NCBI RefSeq assembly: GCF_016919165.1
Contig: NZ_JAFFPS010000027.1
Location: forward strand, 1-64,000
DNA length: 64,000 nt
Direction of reading: 5' to 3'
Source: Leptospira chreensis
GTDB taxonomy: Bacteria > Spirochaetota > Leptospiria > Leptospirales > Leptospiraceae
In this document: positions 54,381-63,083 of the stretch, one piece after another
Layout: each line of letters begins with the position of its first letter
Numbering within the stretch: position 1 is the stretch's first letter
The notes under the pieces: generated by a model
Told to the model about the DNA's origin: nothing
What the model saw: only the letters and a program-made list of their open reading frames with translations
The model's database searches: none
Program-made: the position numbers and the translations under genes

Positions 54381-54864
54381 CTAAACGGAACCTAATGGGT
54401 AGAACAAATTCTTTACCTTTGGAATATTGGAACTGCCAATCGGCGAGTTGCCGACGCACCTGTAAATCAAAGACCGCATACCTACACGCGGTGACCACTG
54501 CAATTTTTTCTAGAGTACCATCTTCTCTTACGGAAAGTTTATAAACACAAACATCCTCTAATTTTTGTTCCAAAGCGAGAGGAGGATAACTTAGGCAATT
54601 CTGGAATTCGGAGATTTCTTTCTCCACAGTTTTAGTTCCATCATCAGGCATAGGATTTGCGGAGGAAGACGGGGAGGGTTTTCCCATTCCGGAAGAAAAT
54701 TGCAAACGAATCGTCGAAGCAGCTCCCCCTTCTTTTAGATGAATCAAAGGCGAATCTATGTCACTTTGAAGGTTATAGCCAAATAGAGCAAATAACACCA
54801 GAAGATGAGATCCAAATGCGATGGCGAGAGCCTTGTATTTTGGACCTTCAAAGAGAATGTGCAT
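54367..54864 (-). CDS. TonB-like energy transducer or TonB C-terminal domain protein
   Basis: About 165 residues from ATG at 54864. A single N-terminal membrane helix ([21 protein letters not shown]) is followed by a short Ser/Pro/Gly-rich spacer ([15 protein letters not shown]) and a C-terminal TonB-like domain ([53 protein letters not shown]). The Pro-rich spacer is much shorter than usual TonB, so it may not span a full periplasm. It could power the heme receptor at 30250. It is divergent from aroC. Confidence 0.7.
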   Translation of the reverse strand: MHILFEGPKYKALAIAFGSHLLVLFALFGYNLQSDIDSPLIHLKEGGAASTIRLQFSSGMGKPSPSSSANPMPDDGTKTVEKEISEFQNCLSYPPLALEQKLEDVCVYKLSVREDGTLEKIAVVTACRYAVFDLQVRRQLADWQFQYSKGKEFVLPIRFRLDVRD

Positions 54865-54923
54865 TCCAAGTTCATGAAAAACTTTATTGGAGAGAATGCA
54901 ATCTCCATTTTCATTGTCCGTAT

Positions 54924-56060
54924 ATGCCTTCAAGTTGGGGAAAAATTTTTAGAGTATCGACATTTGGTGAGTCCCACGGAACTTCCGTTGGCGTTGTTGT
55001 GGATGGAGTTCCTGCCGGACTTCCATTTCCAGAAGAAGAAATCCAAAAAGATTTAACACGGCGTAGACCTGGCCAAAATGATCTGACAACTCCACGGGAT
55101 GAAAAAGACCGAATGGTGGTCGAATCTGGAGTCTTTGAAGGAAAAACTACCGGTAGCCCCATCCTCATGAAAGTGAACAACCAAAACACCATTGGAAGTG
55201 ACTACGATGAGATGGCTCATGTCTTTCGTCCTTCTCATGCAGATTATACTTATTCAGAAAAATACGGCCACCGAGCCCATGTGGGTGGTGGCAGGTCGTC
55301 AGTTCGAGAAACCATTGGCCGGGTGGCGGCAGCGGGTCTTGCCCGGGTCATCTTAGAACGTGAGTTAGGCATCTCTACTGTTGGTTGGGTGGATGCGATT
55401 GGTCCTATCGATTCCAATATTAGTGAATTAGAATATCCTATCTCAAGGGATATTGTTGACAGGTTTCCCACAAGATGCCCCAATCAAACGGCTAACGATG
55501 AAATGGAAACTCTCATTCGCAAACTTCGGGATGAAGGGGATTCTGTTGGTGGAGTGGTAAAGGTTGCGGTTCGCAATCTTCCTCCGGGTCTTGGAGATCC
55601 TGTGTATGATAAATTAGATGCAGATCTCGCAAAGGCAATTTTGTCTATCTCTGCCTGTAAAGGGTTTGAAGTGGGTTCTGGATTTTCCGGTACTCGCCAA
55701 ACAGGCAGTCAACACAACGATGAGTTTTATATAGAAGAAGGAACTGGAAAAGTAAAAACGAGAACCAACAATTCCGGTGGGATCCAAGGTGGAATCTCGA
55801 ATGGAATGGATTTGGTAATTCGTGCTGCTTTTAAACCAACTTCAACGATTAAAAAAGAACAAAGAACCATTAACGATAAAAACGAAGAAACCATTCTGAA
55901 AGCAAAAGGTCGTCATGATCCTTGTGTTTTGCCAAGAGCTGTTCCGATTGTGGAAGCTGTGGTCAATTTAGTGCTTGTAGATGCTTACCTTTACCAAAGA
56001 GCATTACAACCAAAATGGTTTATGAAATATGCGAATTTAGATTCTATACCAGAACAATAA
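54924..56060 (+). CDS. aroC: Chorismate synthase
   Basis: 378 residues from [19 protein letters not shown], the family start. Signatures: [70 protein letters not shown] block, and [12 protein letters not shown]. It removes phosphate from EPSP using reduced FMN. A longer frame upstream (from 54657) is rejected because it overlaps divergent tonB. The response regulator gene follows 17 bases on. Confidence 0.96.
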   Translation: MPSSWGKIFRVSTFGESHGTSVGVVVDGVPAGLPFPEEEIQKDLTRRRPGQNDLTTPRDEKDRMVVESGVFEGKTTGSPILMKVNNQNTIGSDYDEMAHVFRPSHADYTYSEKYGHRAHVGGGRSSVRETIGRVAAAGLARVILERELGISTVGWVDAIGPIDSNISELEYPISRDIVDRFPTRCPNQTANDEMETLIRKLRDEGDSVGGVVKVAVRNLPPGLGDPVYDKLDADLAKAILSISACKGFEVGSGFSGTRQTGSQHNDEFYIEEGTGKVKTRTNNSGGIQGGISNGMDLVIRAAFKPTSTIKKEQRTINDKNEETILKAKGRHDPCVLPRAVPIVEAVVNLVLVDAYLYQRALQPKWFMKYANLDSIPEQ

Positions 56061-56077
56061 AGGAATTCTAAAACAAC

Positions 56078-56818
56078 ATGAATCGACCTAAAGTTTATAA
56101 AATTCTCCTCCTCGAAGATGATGAAAGCACAGCAAAACTGTTGTTACATACCTTAGAAAGGTACAACTTTGATGTCACTCATGTAGTCGATGGAATGTCT
56201 GGTCTTACTAAAGTCAGAAACAATAGTTATGATTTAGTCATTAGTGATGTGAATATGCCCTATTTGGACGGGATTAGTTTTTTGGAAAAAGGAAAGGAAA
56301 TGTTAAAGATGACTCCTGTCATCATGTTGACTGCGGTTGGTGAAAAAGACCAAGTGCGACGCGCTGCCTTTAGCCATGTTACGGCCTATCTTTTGAAACC
56401 CATCGCCAACCAAGCACTTCTCGAAAAAATTGCACAGGTGCTGCAACTAAAACCGGAAAACATCATTGATAAAAAGGAATTTCCATTAGTGATCAATGTC
56501 TCCGAACTTTCCATTTCTCAAATGTTATTGGAGATCAAAGGTTGTCCGGGTAAAAAATCCTTAGAGGAGATCTATGATCGGTTCATGTTATCTCTCGCAG
56601 GGCGCGGAACTTTCACCAATTTGAGAATCAATCTCGATAAGACCTTCTTTTACGAAGTCCGAGCCTTGAATATCTTGGATGATTTGACTGCAAAGATTCT
56701 AAAACATACCAATATTAGAGCGAGTTCCTTCTTTTTGGATTCGGAATTCTTCAATGACAATGTAGTGAATTTACAACCCTTTACCTATCTTTCCGAGGTA
56801 AATATAATTTCAAAATGA
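56078..56818 (+). CDS. Response regulator with uncharacterised output domain
   Basis: 246 residues. The receiver domain (1-120) has acidic pocket E13-D14-D15, phospho-acceptor D57 in VISDVNMPYLDG, T85 and K107 (LLKP). The C-terminal ~120 residues (VINVSELSISQMLLEIKG; RGTFTNLRINLDKTFFYEVRALNILDD) do not match a DNA-binding domain and resemble a beta-alpha STAS-like or ligand-binding fold. No histidine kinase is adjacent. It lies 17 bases after aroC. Confidence 0.82.
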   Translation: MNRPKVYKILLLEDDESTAKLLLHTLERYNFDVTHVVDGMSGLTKVRNNSYDLVISDVNMPYLDGISFLEKGKEMLKMTPVIMLTAVGEKDQVRRAAFSHVTAYLLKPIANQALLEKIAQVLQLKPENIIDKKEFPLVINVSELSISQMLLEIKGCPGKKSLEEIYDRFMLSLAGRGTFTNLRINLDKTFFYEVRALNILDDLTAKILKHTNIRASSFFLDSEFFNDNVVNLQPFTYLSEVNIISK

Positions 56819-56822
56819 AGGT

Positions 56823-56852
56823 TTGACAAAAACCAATGATAGGGTCTAATCA
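56823..56852 (+). promoter_or_regulatory. Sigma-70-like promoter for the nuoG-nuoI pair
   Basis: TTGACA at 56823-56828 and TAATCA at 56847-56852, 18-base spacer. It starts five bases after the response regulator stop. An AGGGGG site follows before the TTG start of the nuoG-like gene. Confidence 0.5.
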
Positions 56853-56871
56853 AACGTAGGGGGCCTGTTCT

Positions 56872-58320
56872 TTGGTTAAGATAAAGATAGACGGAGTCGA
56901 ATTCGAAGTCGACGAAAAGAAAAACCTCATCGACGCCACAAAAGAAGTTGGAGTCGAAATCCCTTACTTCTGCTACCACCCAGCGCTAAGCATAGTCGGT
57001 ATGTGCCGCATGTGTCTCATTGAAATTGAGGGTGTTCCTCGTTTACAAGCTGCTTGTAACACTCCTGTAAAGGAAGGAATGGGAATCATTACGAAATCAG
57101 ATCGAGTGAAAGAAGCTCGTGCTGGTACTATGGAATTTCTTCTCGCTAATCACCCGTTAGACTGTCCTGTTTGTGATAAAGCTGGGGAATGTCGTTTGCA
57201 AGACAACGCATTTGGTTCGGGTTCTGGTCATTCTCGATTTGAATTCGATAAAAGAAATATTCCACAAGAAGAGATTGGATCCAATCTCATCATCAATCAT
57301 AATCGTTGTATTGTTTGTTATCGTTGTGTGCGTTTTGAAGAAGAGAAGGTTGGTGAATCCAATCTTGGACTTTTTGAACGAGGAAACCATTCCATCATTG
57401 GTCTTGCTAAATCAGAACCCATTAACCACAACTACCAAGGTGCTTTGGCGGATATCTGTCCTGTAGGGGCACTACTCAATAATAAAACATTGTTTAAATC
57501 TCGCGTATGGTGGTACAAATCTCAGAAATCTGTATGCCATGGTTGTTCTACAGGTTGTAATGTAACAACGAATGTACGAGACAATAAAATGTATCGTTAT
57601 ATGGTTCGCGAAAACTACGATGAAGGTATGTTCTTTCTTTGTGACAAAGGCAGATTCGATTTGGATTGGATGAATGAAAATCGTTTGCTTAGTTATTTGG
57701 ATCAGGGAACTCCTTCTACTTCTAAAGAAGTCATTTCTAAAATTGTAGATCGAATGAAGTCTGCAAAATCCATCGCCGTACTTGGTGGTGCTCATGAATC
57801 CAACGAAACATTGGAAACTTTGAAAAAAGGTTTTGCGCAGATCTCGGCGGAGCTCGGTGGAAAGTCCATCCAATGGGAATCGAGAGTGACTGAGGCCCAA
57901 AACAAAGAAACCGAACAAGTGGATTTTTTACTCACAAAAGACAACCACCCAAACACTCGCGGTGCCGTAGATTTAGGAATCACCACACAAGCGGGAATTT
58001 CTGGAATCATCAGCGCCGTTAAGTCGGGAGCTATTGATTTGGTGATTGTTTTGAAAGAGTCCATTCCAGAAGGAATCGATCCATCCAAGGTGATTGTTTT
58101 TGATACCAATTTGACGGATGCAGCAAAGAACGCTAGTTTGGCGGCACCGATTCAAATTTTTGCAGATGCAAACGGTAGTTTTACCAATAAAAACGGACTC
58201 AAACAAAACTTTGAACAATCCATGAATGCAATTAAAGGACTATTATCTTCGGCAGGTGTTGTGGATTCGATCTTTCAAAAACTGACTGAAAGAGTGGAGG
58301 CATCCGTTGGGAACCATTAA
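56872..58320 (+). CDS. NADH-quinone oxidoreductase subunit G-like iron-sulfur protein
   Basis: 482 residues, TTG start. The N-terminal [2Fe-2S] ferredoxin has C34, C45, C48 and C62. The His-Cys cluster is H94-x3-C98-x2-C101-x5-C107. A further [4Fe-4S] site is C146-I-V-C149-Y-R-C152 with C in DICPVG. A MopB [4Fe-4S] segment follows ([12 protein letters not shown] ... FFLCDKGRF). The rest is short, so the molybdopterin-like domain is truncated compared with NuoG of 700-900 residues. It may serve Complex I or another NAD-linked dehydrogenase. Confidence 0.85.
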   Translation: MVKIKIDGVEFEVDEKKNLIDATKEVGVEIPYFCYHPALSIVGMCRMCLIEIEGVPRLQAACNTPVKEGMGIITKSDRVKEARAGTMEFLLANHPLDCPVCDKAGECRLQDNAFGSGSGHSRFEFDKRNIPQEEIGSNLIINHNRCIVCYRCVRFEEEKVGESNLGLFERGNHSIIGLAKSEPINHNYQGALADICPVGALLNNKTLFKSRVWWYKSQKSVCHGCSTGCNVTTNVRDNKMYRYMVRENYDEGMFFLCDKGRFDLDWMNENRLLSYLDQGTPSTSKEVISKIVDRMKSAKSIAVLGGAHESNETLETLKKGFAQISAELGGKSIQWESRVTEAQNKETEQVDFLLTKDNHPNTRGAVDLGITTQAGISGIISAVKSGAIDLVIVLKESIPEGIDPSKVIVFDTNLTDAAKNASLAAPIQIFADANGSFTNKNGLKQNFEQSMNAIKGLLSSAGVVDSIFQKLTERVEASVGNH

Positions 58321-58834
58321 TGTAGTCAATGTTTCTAAGAAACACCAGTTTTCTTGGTATGAGAAATTCTATTTTTGGTCCATAGGCAAAGGCCTTTGGA
58401 TCACACTGAAACATTTTCTCAAAGTAGCTTTGTTCAACAAACAAGTGACCATCGAATATCCGGATAAAAAACGCCAGTATTCCACTCGGTTTCGCGGGAT
58501 GCACTCGATGAAACGAGATGAACAAGGTCGGGAACGATGTACGGCCTGTTTTTGTTGTATGTGGATTTGTCCGGCCAATGCAATTCATATCGAAGCGGCG
58601 GAAGTCACTTCGGAACGCCAACACCTCCATCCCGAAGACAAATATGCAAAGAAGTTTGAAATCAACTTACTGCGATGTATCTTTTGTGGTCTTTGTGAGG
58701 AAGCTTGTCCAAAAGGTGCGATCTATTTGGATGGAACTGGTGAGATGGCGGCCGACAACCGTGAAGATTTATTTTTAACCAAAGAAAGGATGATGGAAAA
58801 AACAGGCGGCCCCATTCTCGGCCAAAGGAATTAA
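58307..58834 (+). CDS. nuoI: NADH-quinone oxidoreductase subunit I (8Fe ferredoxin)
   Basis: 175 residues. Two [4Fe-4S] motifs, [12 protein letters not shown] and [12 protein letters not shown], with the N-terminal [28 protein letters not shown] and [18 protein letters not shown] typical of NuoI. It starts with TTG, overlapping the nuoG-like gene by 14 bases. Subunit I passes electrons to N2 in Complex I. Followed by a strong terminator. Confidence 0.92.
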   Translation: MGTINVVNVSKKHQFSWYEKFYFWSIGKGLWITLKHFLKVALFNKQVTIEYPDKKRQYSTRFRGMHSMKRDEQGRERCTACFCCMWICPANAIHIEAAEVTSERQHLHPEDKYAKKFEINLLRCIFCGLCEEACPKGAIYLDGTGEMAADNREDLFLTKERMMEKTGGPILGQRN

Positions 58835-58858
58835 ATTCATTCTACTTTTGACTTATCT

Positions 58859-58900
58859 CCCGGTATATCTCTGAAAGGAAAGTACCGGGTTCTTGTTTTT
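58859..58900 (+). terminator. Rho-independent terminator after nuoI
   Basis: CCCGGTA and TACCGGG form a perfect 7-base stem around a 17-base loop, followed by TTCTTGTTTTT. Confidence 0.7.
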
Positions 58901-58947
58901 ATGACACAACCGCGTATTGTTTTTAATCTCTTGTTTATATAAGCTTC

Positions 58948-60027
58948 GTGAATTCACTTTCTTTGCATCACAAATCCACAAATACTTTTTCTAAACTGAA
59001 ATCCGCAAAGGGTTGCTTCGTAAGGAAATATTCTAAGATCTTAATTTGTGTTTCTGTTTGGATGTTAACATTTGGATTTTTTTCCGTACTTTCTGCAGAG
59101 ACCACCATCATTGAAAACGAAGAAGATGAGAAACGTGTTTTAGAAAATCATGCCTTTGAGAAGTTGCGATTTGGTCTCGCCAATCATATCCATTATTACA
59201 AAGTAAAAAAAACAAAAAACACAGTAGTGGAACAAAGATCGGGACGTAAACGATTGTATGATCACAATTTGATCCTTCGTTCCATTTTTCGAAATCGGAT
59301 TTTACACCATGAATATGGTTCCATCGGACGCTGGTTAGATGGTGCCAGTTTTATTGATTTTGGAAGTGCCATTCTTTATGAAGAAGGAGCGGTCACAGTC
59401 CGAGATTTATACGAAGACCAGTTTCTCTCTCGTTATATCAAAAAGATTGTGGCAACGGATATCAATGACCCGGAATACGATCACACTCGTTACATCGAAA
59501 TTCATATGACGGAAAGAGATCCTTTCCCTTTTGCCTTTAATGAAATTCCATACCGGCTGGATGACCCAGAATACATCCGGGTCCTCACACGGATTTACAC
59601 TCCGAACGAATTTTCGCCGGTGATCTTTCGTAGTACCAATTCTGGACCAGATTTGTTTTATACGGTGGAAGAGATGCGAGAGCATTTCCGGTCGGTTCTC
59701 GACGCCAATCCCCACCGCACCATTCTCTACTTCTTCAATCGTTACATTTTCTTTCGAACTCCTTGTGAATCCAAGTTCCAACTCCTCGGAACCATCGATG
59801 AAAAGGTGGGAGTGAACCATAGTTTCAGTGCTTGGCGTTACGTAGATTGGAACAAAAGGGAATTTTCGGAGGCCATCGAACCTAATTTTCGGTACATCCG
59901 AATTGCCGATGAACGAAATGAAAGCAAAGCGGACCAGTGGGATTCCATGATTTCGGGCTATAGCTGCCAAATGAGAGCAAAAATAATCCACTACCGTCAC
60001 AAATTCATGAAAACTATGACGAAATGA
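58948..60027 (+). CDS. Exported protein with methyltransferase-like motif, unknown function
   Basis: 359 residues, GTG start. A hydrophobic segment (ILICVSVWMLTFGFFSVLSA, residues ~31-50) suggests a signal or anchor. The middle holds FIDFGSAILYEEGAVTVRDL, a Gly-rich loop shaped like SAM motif I, followed by IKKIVATDINDPEYD, like motif II. The C-terminal part contains VLDANPHRTILYFFNRYIFF. A Rossmann-like fold is inferred; an exported methyltransferase would be unusual. Family not recognised. Confidence 0.6.
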   Translation: MNSLSLHHKSTNTFSKLKSAKGCFVRKYSKILICVSVWMLTFGFFSVLSAETTIIENEEDEKRVLENHAFEKLRFGLANHIHYYKVKKTKNTVVEQRSGRKRLYDHNLILRSIFRNRILHHEYGSIGRWLDGASFIDFGSAILYEEGAVTVRDLYEDQFLSRYIKKIVATDINDPEYDHTRYIEIHMTERDPFPFAFNEIPYRLDDPEYIRVLTRIYTPNEFSPVIFRSTNSGPDLFYTVEEMREHFRSVLDANPHRTILYFFNRYIFFRTPCESKFQLLGTIDEKVGVNHSFSAWRYVDWNKREFSEAIEPNFRYIRIADERNESKADQWDSMISGYSCQMRAKIIHYRHKFMKTMTK

Positions 60028-60099
60028 TGATTTTTTTACTTTTCTTGTGGAGCGAACTCTGTACGTTTTTCCTAGAAACACCCAGAGAGAGGTAAACCC

Positions 60100-61314
60100 A
60101 TGGGGAATTCCTATATTATTGATGCTGTCCGAACTCCGAGAGGAAAGGGCAAAAAACGCGGGACACTTGCATCCGTCCACCCACAAGAATTAGCTGCTGC
60201 CACATTAAAAGCCATCCAATCACGTACCGGAATCGATCCAAAAACGGTTGAAGAAGTTGTTATGGGTTGTGTATCCCAGGTTGCTGACCAAGCTGCATGT
60301 ATCGCTCGTTACGCGGTAATGGCGGCTCATTGGCCACAAGAAGTTCCAGGTTATACTGTGAACCGTTTTTGCGGATCTGGATTACAAGCACTCAACAACG
60401 TGGCAAACCATGTTGGATCGGGAGCGATGGAACTTGGAGTTGGTGGTGGAGTTGAATCCATGAGCCGTGTGAAAATGGGTGATGATATGATTGGTCGCGA
60501 TTTTAACGTTGGTAACGATAAAATTGCTGCTCATTACAATCTCGTTCCACAAGGAATCTCTGCTGACTTAATCGCAACTAAGTATGATATTTCTCGTGAA
60601 GAAGCAGATCGTTTTGCAGAATCTTCACAACTAAAAGCTCACGCTGCCATTCAAAACGGATACTTTAAAAAATCTGTGATCCCAATTACTTTGGATGATG
60701 GAACTGTTGTGACTGAAGAAGAGAACCCACGTTTGGAATCTGATTATGCATTCCTTTCTGGTCTTGGTCCTGTATTCAAAACTATCGGTGAAAAAGAATT
60801 GGATGCGATTGCATTACGTTCTTATCCAGAAGTAACAAAAATCAACCACATCCATACACTCGGAAATTCCTCTGGAATCGTGGATGGTGCGGCTGCAATC
60901 CTTGTTACCAATGATGATGGTTTGAAAAAATACGGTTTGAAGCCACGTGCAAGAATTCTTGCAACAGTGGCAACTGGTGAAGATCCAACGATCATGTTAA
61001 CAGGTCCTGTTTCTGCTTCTCAAAAAGCTTTGAAACAAGCCGGACTTACTGTTAAGGACATTGACCTTTGGGAAATCAACGAAGCATTCGCCTCTGTTGT
61101 GTTATATGTAAAGAAAACACTCGGAATTGATGAATCCAAAATCAATGTAAACGGGGGATCGATTGCCCTTGGACATCCACTCGGAGCAACGGGAGCCATT
61201 CTAACTGGAACCGTTCTAGATGAGTTGGAAAGAAGAGACCTTCGTTACGGACTCATCACTCTTTGTATCGGTGGCGGAATGGGAATTGCGACCATCATCG
61301 AAAGATTGAAATAG
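60100..61314 (+). CDS. Acetyl-CoA acetyltransferase (thiolase)
   Basis: 404 residues. Catalytic Cys91 in [11 protein letters not shown], His in [15 protein letters not shown], and C in [13 protein letters not shown]. Also [12 protein letters not shown] at the N-terminus. It condenses or cleaves acyl-CoA in beta-oxidation or acetoacetyl-CoA formation. AGAGAGGT precedes the ATG. The DUF35 protein encoded 160 bases later is a common thiolase partner. About 70 bases separate it from the preceding gene. Confidence 0.94.
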   Translation: MGNSYIIDAVRTPRGKGKKRGTLASVHPQELAAATLKAIQSRTGIDPKTVEEVVMGCVSQVADQAACIARYAVMAAHWPQEVPGYTVNRFCGSGLQALNNVANHVGSGAMELGVGGGVESMSRVKMGDDMIGRDFNVGNDKIAAHYNLVPQGISADLIATKYDISREEADRFAESSQLKAHAAIQNGYFKKSVIPITLDDGTVVTEEENPRLESDYAFLSGLGPVFKTIGEKELDAIALRSYPEVTKINHIHTLGNSSGIVDGAAAILVTNDDGLKKYGLKPRARILATVATGEDPTIMLTGPVSASQKALKQAGLTVKDIDLWEINEAFASVVLYVKKTLGIDESKINVNGGSIALGHPLGATGAILTGTVLDELERRDLRYGLITLCIGGGMGIATIIERLK

Positions 61315-61340
61315 ACCTAGATTTCAAAATTTTCTAACAA

Positions 61341-61388
61341 GCACGTTTAGATTTCTCGGTACGAGGGATTTAAACGTGCGTCGTTTAT
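61341..61388 (+). terminator. Hairpin after the thiolase gene
   Basis: GCACGTTTA / TAAACGTGC (9 bases) encloses an inner CTCG/CGAG stem; followed by GTCGTTTATT. The T tract is broken, so termination strength is uncertain. Confidence 0.5.
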
Positions 61389-61475
61389 TACCACCTCACC
61401 CACAAACAGCGATTTTACTCTAGTTAGGGATATTTACGTATTGCGTTTATTTCCTAAAAAACCGAGTAATGTCCT

Positions 61476-61811
61476 ATGAACCTAACCGAGACTCTACCTG
61501 GAACCCACTGCAAAAAATGTAACTTTAAAGTGGCGGAACTTGTAGATGTTTGCCCTTCTTGCGGAAGTGAATCCATAGAAACGGTAGACCTAAAACAGAA
61601 CGGAATCATCCATTCTTTTACGGTTGTTTATGTTGGATTTGGACACATGGCCGACCGTGCGCCTTATGTTCTTGCGATTGTCCAAACAGAAGAACATGTG
61701 AAACTAACTACTGTAGTCGAAGGTGTGACAAACTTTGAATCAGTCAAAATTGGTGATAAGGTTCGATTCAAAAACGTGGATCCCAAAATAGGTCCTATCT
61801 TTCAATATTAG
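61476..61811 (+). CDS. Zn-ribbon/OB-fold (DUF35) acyl-CoA-associated protein
   Basis: 111 residues. The N-terminal rubredoxin-like zinc knuckle is C-K-K-C ... C-P-S-C, then an OB-fold beta barrel (GIIHSFTVVYVGFGHMADRAPYVLAIVQTEEHVKLTTVVEG and KIGDKVRFKNV). DUF35 proteins bind thiolases or HMG-CoA synthase and channel acyl-CoA. Its position after a thiolase supports this role. Confidence 0.85.
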   Translation: MNLTETLPGTHCKKCNFKVAELVDVCPSCGSESIETVDLKQNGIIHSFTVVYVGFGHMADRAPYVLAIVQTEEHVKLTTVVEGVTNFESVKIGDKVRFKNVDPKIGPIFQY

Positions 61812-61948
61812 GATTTCCTGCCGGGTTTTGATTTCAGACAAGAGTAAGGGACTGGAAGGTTCCACAAGAAATAAAGACCAAAGGTTTGAAGGAAAGAAAT
61901 CTTGAATGGGAAGGCCATCCAACATAGATTAAACAAACGTTACCTCCG

Positions 61949-62386
61949 ATGAAACCTACCGCAAAATCCAAACAAAAATATCCCATTCCTTTAGAATCTC
62001 TAACTTCTTATTATTTTGATTTAACGCCTGTAATGTTAGATAAGGTGATGGAGATCCGCAATTGGATTTATGAAATTGCCGAGTCGAATGATTTGATTGG
62101 TGAGATCGAAGAATGTATGAAATGGGGCCAACCGAGTTTTTTAACACCAAAAACCAAATCAGGTTCCACCATTCGCATTGGGAAGGTAGACGATTCCGAA
62201 TTTGCTCTCTACTTTAATTGTAAAACTACCATAGCCAAAGAAATCGCGATGGAATTTCCTGAATGGAACTGTGATGGAAAAAGAGCTTTGTATTTGAAAG
62301 CGAACCAAAAACTTTCTAAAACCAAACTCATCACTTGTCTGAACAAAGCCTTGTTGTATCATAAAAGAAAAACTGAATTTTATTAG
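61949..62386 (+). CDS. DUF1801 domain protein
   Basis: 145 residues. VMEIRNWIYEIAESNDLIGEIEECMKWGQPSFLTP matches DUF1801/YdhG, with the EE-x-x-KWGQPSF core, and the tail has LSKTKLITCLNKALLYHKRK. The fold resembles a frataxin-like sandwich; function unknown. No operon partner is evident, with 62 bases to the thioesterase. Confidence 0.8.
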   Translation: MKPTAKSKQKYPIPLESLTSYYFDLTPVMLDKVMEIRNWIYEIAESNDLIGEIEECMKWGQPSFLTPKTKSGSTIRIGKVDDSEFALYFNCKTTIAKEIAMEFPEWNCDGKRALYLKANQKLSKTKLITCLNKALLYHKRKTEFY

Positions 62387-62447
62387 GAATTAAAAAGGAT
62401 TTGATTCCTTCGGCAGAATGTTATTGGCAAAGAGGAAAATCTAGAGC

Positions 62448-62885
62448 ATGAAATCAAAGGAAGGTACTTTCCAGCATTCGTTCCGTGTTCGATATTCGGA
62501 AGTGGATTCCCAAGGGATCGTGTTTAACGCAAATTATCTTAACTATTTGGATGTAGCCATTACTGAATACTTTCGCGCAAAAGGAATTTCTTATTCTGAA
62601 TTCATTGAGCGATACCAATTGGATTTTCATGTGGTGCAGTCGCTAATTGATTATCGTAATGGTGCTAAGTTTGACGATCTGTTAGAAATCGCTTTAAGTC
62701 CCAGTTATAAGTCTTCTAAGATCTATTGGTCATTTCAGATGATTTGTGGGGGTAAAAAAATTTGTTCGGGAATGCTTACTTATATAACTGTAAGTCATGT
62801 GACAAAGAAGATTGTATCCTTACCGGAAGAGGTGGGACGCTTGCTAAAGTTTGAAGTGAAAGTAGATCAAAAGCCAACGGAATGA
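62448..62885 (+). CDS. Acyl-CoA thioesterase, 4-hydroxybenzoyl-CoA thioesterase (hotdog) family
   Basis: 145 residues. FRVRYSEVDSQGIVFNANYLNYLDVAITEYFRA is the YbgC/4HBT signature with catalytic Asp in the D-x-Q-G-I motif. It hydrolyses acyl-CoA; chain length is unknown. Close to the thiolase and DUF35 genes, it fits a lipid-metabolism neighbourhood. Confidence 0.88.
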   Translation: MKSKEGTFQHSFRVRYSEVDSQGIVFNANYLNYLDVAITEYFRAKGISYSEFIERYQLDFHVVQSLIDYRNGAKFDDLLEIALSPSYKSSKIYWSFQMICGGKKICSGMLTYITVSHVTKKIVSLPEEVGRLLKFEVKVDQKPTE

Positions 62886-62904
62886 TGGCATTGGTTTTGA
62901 AAGC

Positions 62905-63003
62905 CTAACATTTACCTACCAGAATCATTCCAATCCCCGCGCCACCGATCGAAGCGGAAATCCTTTCCGTAAACAATTCATTTTGATAGGGGTCGTTATT
63001 ATA
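62905..63003 (-). pseudogene. Possible C-terminal remnant of a thiolase-like gene
   Basis: On the minus strand a short frame reads ...ELFTERISASIGGAGIGMILVGKC then TAG. The SIGGAG-IGMILV segment resembles the last strand of thiolase-fold proteins (compare [12 protein letters not shown] at 61270), but with Ser in place of Cys. There is an in-frame stop just upstream and no start codon. It could be chance. The 198-base gap between the thioesterase and the TolC gene holds otherwise only a CCTCGA/TCGAGG hairpin at 63017-63033. Confidence 0.25.
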
Positions 63004-63083
63004 TCAAGGTGAGATACCTCGATGGATTCGAGGCGCCCCATGGAATGAATGAAAATCGAATGTCTTTAGAAAAAATATAAAAT

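Noticed and set aside
54657..54923. Extended N-terminus for chorismate synthase
   Set aside because: The added 89 codons lie opposite tonB and precede the [19 protein letters not shown] start expected of the family.
59407..60186. A 259-codon minus-strand frame opposite the exported protein and thiolase start
   Set aside because: Translation resembles the reverse complement of normal coding sequence, with no recognisable domain, and it overlaps the thiolase start.
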